A DNA stretch of 64,000 bases from Acidobacteriota bacterium (lineage in GTDB: Bacteria > Acidobacteriota > Vicinamibacteria > Vicinamibacterales > Vicinamibacteraceae), in the NCBI GenBank assembly GCA_020845575.1, contig JADLFL010000044.1, forward strand, positions 124,001 through 188,000, read 5' to 3'. Each line of letters starts with the position of its first letter. Position 1 is the first letter of the stretch. The notes under the pieces are model-generated. The model did not search any database and was not told the origin of the DNA. It saw nothing but the letters and a program-made list of their open reading frames with translations. This document shows positions 1-9,033 of the stretch, in pieces. A program made the position numbers and the translations under genes.

Positions 1-784
1 CGACCGCCTCGAGCCCGCGTTTCACCGAACCCTGCGTGCCGCCGGCTTCCTGGATCCCGATGCGTGCAACGGGCTTGTTGAGCGGCCGGTTCATGTCGTT
101 CAGGAACCGCTCCATCACGGTGAGGTTCGTCTTCTCGCACCCGAGCCCGATGAAGACGACGCCGCCGACGTTGGGGTGCTCCGCGTACGACGCGAGCGTG
201 CGCAGCATCACCTCGATGTTCGATCCGTCCGAGCAGCCGCATCCCTTGTTGTGCGGGATGGCGACCACGCCGTCGACGTTGGGGAATCGCGCCTTGTCGA
301 AGATCGTGAACTCGGCGACCGTCGCGATCTGCACGGCCTCGTGCGCCGCGCACATGCTCGTCGGCACGATCAGCACCCAGTTGCGGATGCCCACGCGTCC
401 GTCGGGGCGTCGATAGCCCATGAACGTGGCGCGCGCCGCCTCGGGGACATAGTCGGGAGCCGGCGTCTGCATCCGCTCGTCGAGTTCGCGCACGACGGGC
501 ACGTCGTTGGACATGTTCGCGCGCGAAATCAGCGCGCCGGCCTCCACGCCGAGCGACGTCCCGATGGGCTGTCCGTACTGCCGCACGAAGTCGCCGGCCG
601 GCACCTCCACGAGCGCGAACCGGTGCCCCGGCGTGATGTCGTCGCGCACGTCGACGATGCGACCACCGGCCTGCACGCGCGTCCCCCGTGGCACCGGCAC
701 TCGCGCCACGGCCACGTTGTCACGCGCATCCACCTGAATCGCGAACGCCGAGAGAGGGTCAACCACAGAAGTCGCCGATGACAT
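1..784 (-). CDS. UxaA family hydrolase (altronate/galactarate dehydratase-like), 3' part outside window
   Basis: The reading frame starts at the ATG complementary to 782-784 and stays open to the window edge, giving the first 261 residues. Residues about 10-90 look like the SAF domain of the family (valine- and glycine-rich, 'VPRGTRVQAGGRIVDVRDDI'). The D-galactarate dehydratase/altronate hydrolase domain follows, with 'GYRRPDGRVGIRNWVLIVPT' and the cysteine-rich 'IPHNKGCGCSDGSN', the usual iron-binding neighbourhood. The family dehydrates altronate or galactarate to 2-keto-3-deoxy acids in the cytoplasm. It is divergent from the TonB receptor across a repeat-filled gap. The exact sugar acid cannot be told from this half, and the catalytic C-terminal half is not visible. 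Confidence 0.85.
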   Translation of the reverse strand, partial: MSSATSVVDPLSAFAIQVDARDNVAVARVPVPRGTRVQAGGRIVDVRDDITPGHRFALVEVPAGDFVRQYGQPIGTSLGVEAGALISRANMSNDVPVVRELDERMQTPAPDYVPEAARATFMGYRRPDGRVGIRNWVLIVPTSMCAAHEAVQIATVAEFTIFDKARFPNVDGVVAIPHNKGCGCSDGSNIEVMLRTLASYAEHPNVGGVVFIGLGCEKTNLTVMERFLNDMNRPLNKPVARIGIQEAGGTQGSVKRGLEAV

Positions 785-827
785 GATCGAGGGAATCGTA
801 GCAAATGCGGCGAGAAGGAACTGCCCG

Positions 828-938
828 GCAACGGGCAATCGGCAACCGGCAACCGGAAGGGCTCCCGCAGAACGCTGTCCGGTTGCCGCCGTCGGTTGCC
901 GGTTGCCGGTTGCCGGTTGCCGGTTGCCGGTTGCCGGA
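828..938. repeat. CGGCAAC heptamer array in inverted arrangement
   Basis: The 332-base gap 785-1116 between the UxaA-type gene and the TonB receptor is dominated by this array. The left part (about 828-863) carries CGGCAAC-type heptamers. The right part (about 881-937) carries seven copies of the complementary GGTTGCC, six of them perfectly contiguous from 894 to 935. The two parts are complementary, so the region can fold into one long hairpin around about 864-880. The rest of the gap, 939-1116, shows nothing recognisable except the receptor's ribosome binding site. Confidence 0.9.
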
Positions 939-1116
939 TCCGCAATTGACTCTCCCGCGAACGTACCGTAGAGTCCGCGTCACTCGCTTCACGTGTCTCA
1001 CGGGTTGCGGCAGAGGTGCGGGTTCTCCTCTGTTCGCCAAGCGAGAGGTTCAGGCGTTCAGCGGCCAGGCCCTGACTGAACGCGCTGGAATCCGAAATTT
1101 CCGAAAGGCCCCTCGA

Positions 1117-4100
1117 ATGCGGATGTTCGCGTACGACCGACGAAAGGGCATGCGGGCGGCGGTGCTCGCCGCAGCGTGCCTGTTTGGCTGTTCTTCCGTT
1201 CTTCTCGCGCAGGATCCGCGAGGCGCTGTCGCCGGGCGGGTTCTCGACTCGTCGGGCGGCGCGCTGCCCGGCACCACCATCACGGTCACGCACGGCGCCA
1301 CGGGGACCGTCAACTCGGCCGTCGCCGACGAGCAGGGTCGCTACACCATCCCCTTTCTCACGCCGGGCACGTATCAGATCACCGTCGAGCTCACGGGCTT
1401 CAAGCGCGCCGAGCGCCGGGGTGTGGACGTGCGCATCGCCGATCGCCTCGAGTTGGACTTCACGCTCGAAGTGGGCGGTCTCGAGGAGACGATCACCGTC
1501 GCGGGCGGCGCACCGCTGCTCGAGACACGCACCGCGTCGCAGGGACAGGTCATCGACGAGGCGCGCATCCAGATGATGCCGCTCTCGGACGGCAATCCTT
1601 TCACGCTCACGCGGCTCGCGGCCGGCGCCGTCTACACCGGCGACCTCAAGTTCTCGCGTGCGTTCGACAACGGCGGCACGTCCGCAGTGACCTCCAACGG
1701 CGCCGCCGGCGGCAACGAGTTCACGCTCGACGGGTCGCCCAACATGGCGACGGGCCGGCGCGTGGCGTTCGTCCCGCCGGCCGGTGCGGTGCAGGAGTTC
1801 AAGGTGGAGACCGCGACCTTCGACGCGCAGCAGGGCCACACGGCCGGCGCCACCGTCAACGTGACGATGAAGAGCGGGACCAACCAGTACCGCGGCGACG
1901 CGTACTACCACATCCGTGACGAGAAGCTGGGCAAGAACGACTTCTTCCTCGAACGCGCCGGGCAGCCGAAGGCGGAGATGGACTACAAGCGCTTCGGCTT
2001 CACCGCCGGCGGGCCCGTCAACCTCGGGTTCTACAACGGCCGGAACAAGACGTTCTTCTTCACGGCCGTCGAGTGGCTCTACGACAAGTTCCCCGAACCC
2101 GGCCAGTACACGGTCCCCACGGCGGCCCAGCGCAACGGCGATTTCTCCGCGCTCCTGCCGCTCGGCATCGTGATCTACGACCCCGCGACCGCGCGCGTCG
2201 AGAACGGCCAGATTCGCCGCAGCGCGTTCCCCGGCAACATCATCCCCGCTGACCGCCTCAGCCCCGTGGCACGCGAGATCCTCAAGTACTACCCGATGCC
2301 CAACCAGGCGGGGAACGCGCAGGGCCAGAACAACTTCCTCAGCACGAACGCCCGCGGCGACGACTTCTACTCCTTCAACGTCCGCGGCGATCACCAGTTC
2401 AGCAACGACCACCGTTCGTTCGTGCGCTACTCGCGCAACAGCCGCGTCGAGAACCGCGGCAACTGGACCGGCGCGCAGAACGGCATCAACCCGACGGGCA
2501 ACTTCCTCTATCGCAAGAACGACGCCGTCACGGGCGACCACGTCTGGACGATGAGCCCGAAGATGGTGCTCAACCTGCGCGGGAGCTGGTCGCGCTTCGA
2601 GGAACCGAACGTACGCCAGCATCAGGACATCTTCGACCCGGCCACGCTCGGCTTCTCCTCGTCCGCGACGTCGCAGTTCGGCGCGGCGAAGTACTTCCCG
2701 CGCATCGAGTACGCCGGCGACGTCTTCTCGCCACTCGGCGATTCCTACGCGGGCGGCACCAACATGGACATCACCACGTTCCAGCCCACGCTCACGCGGT
2801 TCTTCGGCAACCACTCGGTACGCCTGGGCTACGACTTCCGCCGCTATCGCGAAGTCAGCAGGCCGACCTACCACGCGGCGGGCCGCTACGAGTTCGGCCG
2901 CGACTTCACCAACGGCGGCACGGGCCTGGCCTCGGCGCCCATCGGCCAGGAACTCGCCGCGCTGCTGCTCGGCCTGCCGTCGGGCAGCGACAGCGCCATC
3001 GAGATCTCGCCGGGCCGCACCAATCACGTGCGATACCAGGGCGTGTTCGTGCAGGACGACTGGAAGGTGAACAGCCGGCTCACGGTGAACCTCGGGCTCC
3101 GCTACGAGTACGAGGGTGCACCGACCGAGATCAACAACGCCAACGTGCGCGGCTTCGATCCGAACGCCACGCTGGCGGTGACGGCCGCCGCGCGTGCGGC
3201 GTACGCCAACAACCCCGTGGCCGAACTGCCGGCCGGTCAGTTCAACCCCGTTGGCGGCATCACCTACGCCACCGACGCGAATCCGGGTTTCTGGAAGGCC
3301 GACAAGGGCAACTGGCAGCCGCGACTGAGCGCCGTCTACCAGATCAACGACCGCACGGTGCTGCGCACCGGTTGGGCCATCTACACGGTGCCGACGATGT
3401 TCGACTACGCGATCTTCCAGCCCGGCTTCGCGCAGTCCACGCCGATCGTCGTCTCGAACAACCAGGGCCTGACGTTCCAGTCCAACCTCCAGAACCCATG
3501 GCCGGGTGGCGTGATCCAGCCAGCCGGCAACAGCAACGGCGTGAACACGTTCGTGGGGCAGAACCTGAGCCGCTACACGACCAACGTGGATCTCCGCAGC
3601 CCGCAGGCGATGCGCTGGGCCATCAACGTGCAGCGCGAACTGCCCGGCCAGTGGGTGGTCGAAGCCGGCTACACCGGCAACAGGGGCTACGACCTCACGG
3701 TGGATACCGACATCAACGCCGTACCGCGGCAGTTCCTCTCGACGAGCAACGTCCGCGACAGCGCCGTCATCTCGAACCTGTCGCAGCCGGTCGCCAACCC
3801 GTTCGCCGGCCTGCTGCCCGGCACCGGCCTCAACACCGCGACGGTGCAGCGCCAGCAACTGCTCCGCCCGTATCCGCAGTTCACGCAGGTACTGAGCCGC
3901 AACTACGACGGGTCGAGCAGCTTCCAGTCGGCGCAGTTCCGCGTGGAGAAGCGCTTCACCGGCGGGTACTCGTTCATGACGACGTACACGATGTCGCGCT
4001 TCACCGAGCAGACGTTCACGCTCAACGCCGTCGACGCGCTCACGAGCACGTACGAGAAGCGGCGTTCGGACGTGGACGTGCCCCACCGCATCGTGCTCAA

Positions 4101-4653
4101 CGGCATCCTCGAACTGCCGTTCGGCCGCGGACGACGCTTCGGCAACGACTGGAACAAGGCGCTCGACCTCATCGCCGGCGGCTGGAACGTCTCGGCCATC
4201 TACCAGTGGCAGAGCGGACGTCCGCTGACACTCAGCGCCAACAGCTACGCGTACTACTACAACGGCGACGTCAACGCGCTCACCACGAGCTACTCGACAG
4301 ACACGGTCGGGCAGCCGGTGTTCGACACGAGCGGGTTCTACTTCAACGACATCCCGGAGGCACAGCGCCGCAACGACCCGCGCATCCAGCTGGCGCAGAA
4401 CTACAAGACGCTTCCGAGCCGTCCGGCCAACCTGCGTGGCCAGGCGCTCAACTACATGGACATGTCGATCGTGAAGCGCCTCGACTTCACGTCGCGCGTG
4501 CGGGCGCAACTGCACTTCGAGATCTACAACGCGCTCAACCAGGTGTTCTTCTCGAACCCGAACGTCGACCCGCGCAACGCCAACTTCGGCGTCGTGACCG
4601 CCCAGAGCAACGTACCGCTCAACCTGCAGGTCGGCTTCCGTCTGTTCTTCTGA
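1117..4653 (+). CDS. TonB-dependent receptor, Oar-like, with N-terminal carboxypeptidase regulatory-like domain
   Basis: 1178 residues. Start chosen at ATG 1117, with GAAAGG about 10 bases upstream and directly followed by a basic then hydrophobic signal peptide ending near 'VLLAQ' (residue about 32). Residues about 34-100 form the carboxypeptidase regulatory-like beta-sandwich ('GAVAGRVLDSSGGALPGTTI'). A plug domain follows (about 115-240, 'ETITVAGGAPLLETRTASQG'), then a long beta-barrel ending in aromatic 'VGFRLFF', typical of outer-membrane barrels. The family imports large ligands across the outer membrane using TonB energy; in Acidobacteriota it is heavily expanded and substrates are mostly unknown. 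The following oxidoreductase operon suggests a carbohydrate-related ligand, by context only. Confidence 0.93.
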   Translation: MRMFAYDRRKGMRAAVLAAACLFGCSSVLLAQDPRGAVAGRVLDSSGGALPGTTITVTHGATGTVNSAVADEQGRYTIPFLTPGTYQITVELTGFKRAERRGVDVRIADRLELDFTLEVGGLEETITVAGGAPLLETRTASQGQVIDEARIQMMPLSDGNPFTLTRLAAGAVYTGDLKFSRAFDNGGTSAVTSNGAAGGNEFTLDGSPNMATGRRVAFVPPAGAVQEFKVETATFDAQQGHTAGATVNVTMKSGTNQYRGDAYYHIRDEKLGKNDFFLERAGQPKAEMDYKRFGFTAGGPVNLGFYNGRNKTFFFTAVEWLYDKFPEPGQYTVPTAAQRNGDFSALLPLGIVIYDPATARVENGQIRRSAFPGNIIPADRLSPVAREILKYYPMPNQAGNAQGQNNFLSTNARGDDFYSFNVRGDHQFSNDHRSFVRYSRNSRVENRGNWTGAQNGINPTGNFLYRKNDAVTGDHVWTMSPKMVLNLRGSWSRFEEPNVRQHQDIFDPATLGFSSSATSQFGAAKYFPRIEYAGDVFSPLGDSYAGGTNMDITTFQPTLTRFFGNHSVRLGYDFRRYREVSRPTYHAAGRYEFGRDFTNGGTGLASAPIGQELAALLLGLPSGSDSAIEISPGRTNHVRYQGVFVQDDWKVNSRLTVNLGLRYEYEGAPTEINNANVRGFDPNATLAVTAAARAAYANNPVAELPAGQFNPVGGITYATDANPGFWKADKGNWQPRLSAVYQINDRTVLRTGWAIYTVPTMFDYAIFQPGFAQSTPIVVSNNQGLTFQSNLQNPWPGGVIQPAGNSNGVNTFVGQNLSRYTTNVDLRSPQAMRWAINVQRELPGQWVVEAGYTGNRGYDLTVDTDINAVPRQFLSTSNVRDSAVISNLSQPVANPFAGLLPGTGLNTATVQRQQLLRPYPQFTQVLSRNYDGSSSFQSAQFRVEKRFTGGYSFMTTYTMSRFTEQTFTLNAVDALTSTYEKRRSDVDVPHRIVLNGILELPFGRGRRFGNDWNKALDLIAGGWNVSAIYQWQSGRPLTLSANSYAYYYNGDVNALTTSYSTDTVGQPVFDTSGFYFNDIPEAQRRNDPRIQLAQNYKTLPSRPANLRGQALNYMDMSIVKRLDFTSRVRAQLHFEIYNALNQVFFSNPNVDPRNANFGVVTAQSNVPLNLQVGFRLFF

Positions 4654-4666
4654 TCGACGACCGACG

Positions 4667-4720
4667 AACGGGCCCGCCAGCCACGGCAGGCCCATTCGCT
4701 CCACCCCATCGCGAAACGGC
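4667..4720. repeat. Imperfect 'GAACGGGC' hairpin element
   Basis: Just after the receptor stop codon, GACGAACGGGCC and GGCCCATTCGCTCC form an imperfect stem. A better copy of the same element lies inside the GT-C gene at about 15660-15722. It could act as a terminator-like hairpin for the receptor gene, but there is no T-run. Confidence 0.5.
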
Positions 4721-4735
4721 TGCGTGGACAGGAGG

Positions 4736-4824
4736 TGTAGCCGCCGGACCTGGTCCGGCGGACGGCGGCCACGGACTGCCGGACAGAGTCCGGCAGCTGC
4801 ACCGTGAGGTCTCCGGCGGCTACA
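4736..4824. repeat. MITE-like element with 13-bp perfect terminal inverted repeats
   Basis: The ends TGTAGCCGCCGGA (4736-4748) and TCCGGCGGCTACA (4812-4824) are perfect inverted copies. Inside are two further palindromes around GGACCTGGTCC (4747-4757) and GCCGGACAGAGTCCGGC (4778-4794). A sibling element lies at 34080-34143. The right end stops 13 bases before the start codon of the next gene, so the element forms nearly the whole 5' leader of the operon. Confidence 0.85.
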
Positions 4825-4837
4825 ATGCCGGTCCAAG

Positions 4838-6187
4838 ATGTCCATCTCGCGCCGATCATTCGTCTCCTCGGCTGCCGCAGGTGTCGCTGGCAGCCTCGTG
4901 GCCGGTGCCCCCACGCTCGCGGGGGCCTCGTCATCCCGATCCGCGCAACACGCCGGGACGTCCACGCCCCGACGCCGCTACGCCATCGTCGGCACGGGCG
5001 GGCGCGGCTCGGGGATGTGGGGCAAGGGCGTCAAGGACAAGTGGGGCGACACGGTCGAGTTCGTCGCGCTGTGCGATCCGAATCGGAAGCGGGCCGAAGT
5101 CGTTCGCGAGATCATCGGCGTGTCTTGCCCGATCTTCACGGACTTCGACCGCATGGTGAAGGAGGCGCGGCCCGACGTGGTGGCCATCACCACCGTCGAC
5201 GCGTACCACGCCGAGTACATCGTGCGGGCGCTCGATCTCGGCATCGACGTCATCACCGAGAAACCGATGACCACAGACGAGAAGCAGACGCAGCTTGTCA
5301 TCGACGCCGAAAAGCGCAACAACAGGAAGATCATCGTCGGCCACAACATGCGGTTCGCACCAGCCCACGTGCGGATCAAGGAACTGCTCCTGTCGCAGCC
5401 GATCGGACCGATCCGCTCGGTCGACTTCCACTGGTATCTCGACACGAGCCACGGCACCGACTACTTCCGCCGCTGGCACGCGCTCAAGGACAAGAGCGGG
5501 TCACTGTGGGTCCACAAGGCGACCCACCACTTCGACTACGTCAACTGGCTGCTCGATGCCGAACCGGTGCAGGTGCAGGCCTACGGCGACATCAAGCGCT
5601 ACGGCAAGGCGGGTCCGTACCGCGCGAAGAACTGCCGGTCGTGTCAGCACACGACGGCGTGCACGTTCTACTGGGACATGACGAAGTCGGCGTCGGCGAT
5701 GCGGTTGTATGGCGGCGAGGTCGAGGCGGCAGACGGCTACCTGCGTGACGCGTGCGTGTTCCGGCCGGAAGTGACGACCTACGACACGATGACGGCGACG
5801 ATCAAGTACAGCAACGACGTCATCCTGTCGTACTCGCTCAACGCCTACCTGCCGATCGAAGGCCACTCCCTCGCCTTCAACGGCGACTTCGGCCGGATAG
5901 AGATTCGCGACTACGCCACGCAGCCCTTCGACGTACCGCGGCAGACGGAGGTGTACGTGATCAAGGGCGGCACGCGAACCGCGGTCGACGTGCCGACGGT
6001 CGCGGGCGAGCACGGGGGCGCAGACGACGCGCTGCGGAACCTGATCTTCCGTCGTCCCCAGGTGGCCGATCACCTGCGTATTCCCGATTCGCGCGCCGGC
6101 GCCATGTCGGCGCTCACCGGCATCGCCGCGCGCCGCAGCTGTGAAGAGAACCGGCCCATCACGATCTCCGACCTGGTGACCTTCTGA
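4838..6187 (+). CDS. Gfo/Idh/MocA family oxidoreductase with Tat signal (first of pair)
   Basis: 449 residues. The N-terminus 'SRRSFVSSAAAG' is a twin-arginine signal, so the enzyme is probably exported folded with its cofactor. A Rossmann fold begins at about residue 48 ('YAIVGTGGRGSGMWGKG'), and 'VITEKPMTTDEKQT' carries the family's EKP motif. Family members are NAD(P)-dependent sugar or inositol dehydrogenases. A cysteine/histidine cluster near residue 266 ('NCRSCQHTTACTFYW') is unusual for the family and could bind metal. No good Shine-Dalgarno is seen before ATG 4838, and the leader is a repeat element. The stop overlaps the next start (TGATG). Substrate unknown. Confidence 0.9.
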   Translation: MSISRRSFVSSAAAGVAGSLVAGAPTLAGASSSRSAQHAGTSTPRRRYAIVGTGGRGSGMWGKGVKDKWGDTVEFVALCDPNRKRAEVVREIIGVSCPIFTDFDRMVKEARPDVVAITTVDAYHAEYIVRALDLGIDVITEKPMTTDEKQTQLVIDAEKRNNRKIIVGHNMRFAPAHVRIKELLLSQPIGPIRSVDFHWYLDTSHGTDYFRRWHALKDKSGSLWVHKATHHFDYVNWLLDAEPVQVQAYGDIKRYGKAGPYRAKNCRSCQHTTACTFYWDMTKSASAMRLYGGEVEAADGYLRDACVFRPEVTTYDTMTATIKYSNDVILSYSLNAYLPIEGHSLAFNGDFGRIEIRDYATQPFDVPRQTEVYVIKGGTRTAVDVPTVAGEHGGADDALRNLIFRRPQVADHLRIPDSRAGAMSALTGIAARRSCEENRPITISDLVTF

Positions 6188-7593
6188 TGTCCATCAGCCG
6201 ACGTTCCTTCGTCTCCTCCGCTGCCGCCGGCGTCGCCGGCGGCCTGGTCGCCGGTACGCCAGTGCTCGCCCAGACCGCCGCCAGCCGTCAACGCGTGCTC
6301 GGCGCCAACGACCGCATCCGCATCGGCTCGATCGGCGTCGGCGGGATGGGCCGATCGCATCTGAACAACTTCCAGCAGCACGACGACGTGCAGATCGTGA
6401 CCGTGTGCGACGTGTGGGACGTCAATCGACGACGCGCCCAGCGCATGACGGAGAAGCAGACGGGCGGCGCGGCGTCGATGGAAGCCGACTACCGGCGCGT
6501 GATCGACCGCCAGGACCTCGATGCCGTCATCGTCGCCACGGTCGACCACTGGCACGCCATCCCGATGATGCTCGCGTGTCAATCGGGCAAGGACGTGTAC
6601 GTCGAGAAGCCCATCTCGCACAACGTCACGGAAGGGCGCGCGATGGTGGCCGCCGCGCGCAAGTTCGATCGCGTGGTGCAGGTGGGCACGCAGCAGCGTT
6701 CCGGCCTGCATTTCCAGGAGGCGATCCGGATCGTGCAGTCGGGCGCGCTCGGAACGATCCATCGCATCCACGCATGGAACGTGGGCAATCAGGCCCCCGC
6801 CGGCCTCGGACGTCCCGCCAATGGCGCACCGCCTGCCGGACTCGACTGGGATGCGTGGCTCGGCCCGGCACCCGTCGTACCGTTCAACGCCAACCGATTC
6901 ATCTTCCAGTTCCGCTGGTTCTGGGACTATGCGGGCGGCATGATGACCGACTGGGGCGTCCACCTGCTCGACCTCGCACTCTGGGGCATGCAGCAGCGCG
7001 CGCCGAAGACGGTGTATGCCGTGGGCGGCAACTTCGTGCTCGACGACAATCGCGAGACGCCAGACACCATCGACGCCATCTACGAGTTCCCGGGCTTTGT
7101 CTGCACGTACAGCAATCGATCGGGCAACGCGTACAACGGCGCCAACCGTGGCTACGGCGTCGAATTCTACGGCACCGACGCCACGTTGTTCCTCGACCGC
7201 AGCGGGTTCGAGGTGATTCCCGAGACGGCCGGCACGCAGAAGGTGCCGACGCCGTCGTATCTCAGCGAACAGCAGCCGAGCCTGCCGGTATGGAAGCGCG
7301 AGTGGGCGGGTGCCTCGCGCGCCAGGACGGCAGCCGTTCGTGCCCCCTCATCCGATCAGAACCTGTCGCACATCCGCAACTTCCTCGACTGCATGCGGTC
7401 GCGCCAGCGGCCGAACTCCGACGTCGAGCTCGGTCATCTGTCCACGGCGATGTGCCTGCTCGGCAACGTCGCCTACCGGACGGGACGCAAGCTCACGTGG
7501 GACGCCGACAAGGAACTGTGCGTGGACGATGCGGCGGCCAACGCGCTGCTCACGCGCGAGTATCGCGCGCCGTACACGCTGCCGCAGGTCTGA
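6187..7593 (+). CDS. Gfo/Idh/MocA family oxidoreductase with Tat signal (second of pair)
   Basis: 468 residues, starting at ATG 6187 inside the stop of the preceding gene, so translationally coupled. The Tat signal is almost identical to that of the neighbour ('MSISRRSFVSSAAAGVAGGL'). The Rossmann motif is 'IGVGGMGRSHLNN', followed by 'VYVEKPISHNVTEGRAMV' with the EKP lysine and proline. 'QVGTQQRSGLHFQEA' and the tryptophan-rich 'WFWDYAGGMMTDWGVH' are typical of Planctomycetes/Acidobacteria-type secreted Gfo/Idh proteins. Apart from the signal peptide the two neighbours are clearly diverged. Likely a periplasmic sugar oxidoreductase with a tightly held nicotinamide cofactor; substrate not predictable. 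Confidence 0.92.
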   Translation: MSISRRSFVSSAAAGVAGGLVAGTPVLAQTAASRQRVLGANDRIRIGSIGVGGMGRSHLNNFQQHDDVQIVTVCDVWDVNRRRAQRMTEKQTGGAASMEADYRRVIDRQDLDAVIVATVDHWHAIPMMLACQSGKDVYVEKPISHNVTEGRAMVAAARKFDRVVQVGTQQRSGLHFQEAIRIVQSGALGTIHRIHAWNVGNQAPAGLGRPANGAPPAGLDWDAWLGPAPVVPFNANRFIFQFRWFWDYAGGMMTDWGVHLLDLALWGMQQRAPKTVYAVGGNFVLDDNRETPDTIDAIYEFPGFVCTYSNRSGNAYNGANRGYGVEFYGTDATLFLDRSGFEVIPETAGTQKVPTPSYLSEQQPSLPVWKREWAGASRARTAAVRAPSSDQNLSHIRNFLDCMRSRQRPNSDVELGHLSTAMCLLGNVAYRTGRKLTWDADKELCVDDAAANALLTREYRAPYTLPQV

Positions 7594-7596
7594 CGC

Positions 7597-9033
7597 ATGG
7601 CCCGCACGTATCCGCGCATTGCCGCCCTCAAGACCGCCCCGCAGTTCCAGGCGCACGTCGCGTCGCTCGAGGCGGTCCTGCCGTTCGACACGGAACTCGA
7701 AGCCGCGCCAGACTCTCCGCTGGCGGCGGCCATCGACACGTCGGCAGGGCGCGCGGGCAACCGCTTCTGCATCCTGCCCATGGAGGGATGGGACGGCACG
7801 CTCGACGGACGTCCGAGCGACCTCACGCTGCGCCGCTGGCGCCGTTTCGGCGAGAGCGGCGCGAAGCTGATCTGGGGCGGCGAGGCATTCGCCGTCAGGC
7901 ACGACGGCCGCGCCAATCCGAACCAACTGTGTCTCGGCCCATCGTCGGAGGCGGACCTCGTCCAGTTGCGTGAGGAATTGCTGACGGGTCACCGTGATGC
8001 CGGCCTCGACACCGACGATCTGGTCGTCGGCCTGCAGCTCACGCACTCTGGTCGCTACTCGCGTCCCGATCCCGACAAGCGCCCGAAGCCGCTGGCCGCG
8101 TACGCGCATCCCCTGCTCGATCGCCGCGTGAGCCCCGACGCACCGGTCCCCGTCCTTTCCGACGATGACCTCGACGATCTGTCGGCGCGGCTGGTGCAGG
8201 CGGCGGTGCTGGCGCAGCGCGCGGGCTTCACGTTCGTCGACGTGAAGCACTGCCACGGCTATCTCGGGCACGAACTGCTCAGCGCCCGCACGCGTGAAGG
8301 ACGGTTCGGCGGCGACTTCGAGGGACGTACCCGCCTGCTGCGGCAGACGGTGAACGGCATCAGGCGCGACGCGCCGGGTCTGGCCATCGGCGTGCGCCTC
8401 TCGGCGTTCGACACGACGCCCTTCCGCAAGGGCGCCGACGACATCGGCGTCCCTGAAGCGTCACAGGACGACTACGCATACGCGTTCGGGCGATGGGATG
8501 GATCGGCCGACCTGCCCGACACGACGGATACGCGCGCGTTCCTCTCGCTGCTGCAGGATCTCGGCATCGACCTCGTGTGTCTCACGGCGGGCAGCCCGTA
8601 CTACAACCCGCACATCCAGCGACCGGCGACGTTCCCGCCGTCGGATGGCTATCAACCGCCCGAGGATCCGCTGATCGGCGTGTGCCGCCAGATCGCCGTC
8701 ACCGCGGCGCTCAAGCGCGACTTCCCCGCCCTCCGCATCGTCGGCTCGGCGTACAGCTATCTGCAGGAGTGGCTGCCGAACGTGGCGCAGGCCGTCGTGC
8801 GCGGCGGCGGCGCGGACCTGGTCGGGCTCGGACGCATGGTGCTGTCGTATCCGGACCTGCCACTCGACGTGTTGCGCGGGACCACGCTCAAGCGCAAGGC
8901 CATCTGCCGCACGTTCAGCGACTGCACGACGGCGCCGCGCAACGGCCTCGTGTCCGGCTGCTTCCCGCTCGATCCGTTCTACACGGCTCACCCCGTTCAC
9001 GCGGCGCTCAAGGCCGCCAAGGCCAGCGCATGA
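7597..9033 (+). CDS. NADH:flavin oxidoreductase, Old Yellow Enzyme family
   Basis: 478 residues, starting three bases after the previous stop. An FMN-binding TIM barrel is indicated by '[13 protein letters not shown]', the substrate-binding '[10 protein letters not shown]' (H150-R153) and '[20 protein letters not shown]' followed by '[13 protein letters not shown]', all family landmarks. The C-terminal part '[19 protein letters not shown]' holds three cysteines reminiscent of the iron-sulfur-containing 2,4-dienoyl-CoA reductase subgroup, but the spacing is not the classical cluster motif and no second FAD/NAD domain is present. It probably reduces or oxidises an activated double bond in the cytoplasm as part of the catabolic operon; no signal peptide is visible, unlike its two upstream neighbours. 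Confidence 0.88.
   Translation: MARTYPRIAALKTAPQFQAHVASLEAVLPFDTELEAAPDSPLAAAIDTSAGRAGNRFCILPMEGWDGTLDGRPSDLTLRRWRRFGESGAKLIWGGEAFAVRHDGRANPNQLCLGPSSEADLVQLREELLTGHRDAGLDTDDLVVGLQLTHSGRYSRPDPDKRPKPLAAYAHPLLDRRVSPDAPVPVLSDDDLDDLSARLVQAAVLAQRAGFTFVDVKHCHGYLGHELLSARTREGRFGGDFEGRTRLLRQTVNGIRRDAPGLAIGVRLSAFDTTPFRKGADDIGVPEASQDDYAYAFGRWDGSADLPDTTDTRAFLSLLQDLGIDLVCLTAGSPYYNPHIQRPATFPPSDGYQPPEDPLIGVCRQIAVTAALKRDFPALRIVGSAYSYLQEWLPNVAQAVVRGGGADLVGLGRMVLSYPDLPLDVLRGTTLKRKAICRTFSDCTTAPRNGLVSGCFPLDPFYTAHPVHAALKAAKASA

Noticed and set aside
828..945. Possible CRISPR-like array
   Set aside because: The unit is 7 bp with no spacers and occurs at many loci. No cas genes are present.
529..4965. Open frame of 1478 codons on the minus strand
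   Set aside because: It is antisense to the TonB receptor, whose family motifs, signal peptide and ribosome binding site are clear. The minus frame is Arg/Val/Glu-rich with no recognisable domain, a product of high third-position GC.
8493..9029. Extended N-terminus of the MFS transporter
   Set aside because: The extension is the wrong frame of the Old Yellow Enzyme gene. ATG 9030 overlaps that gene's stop.
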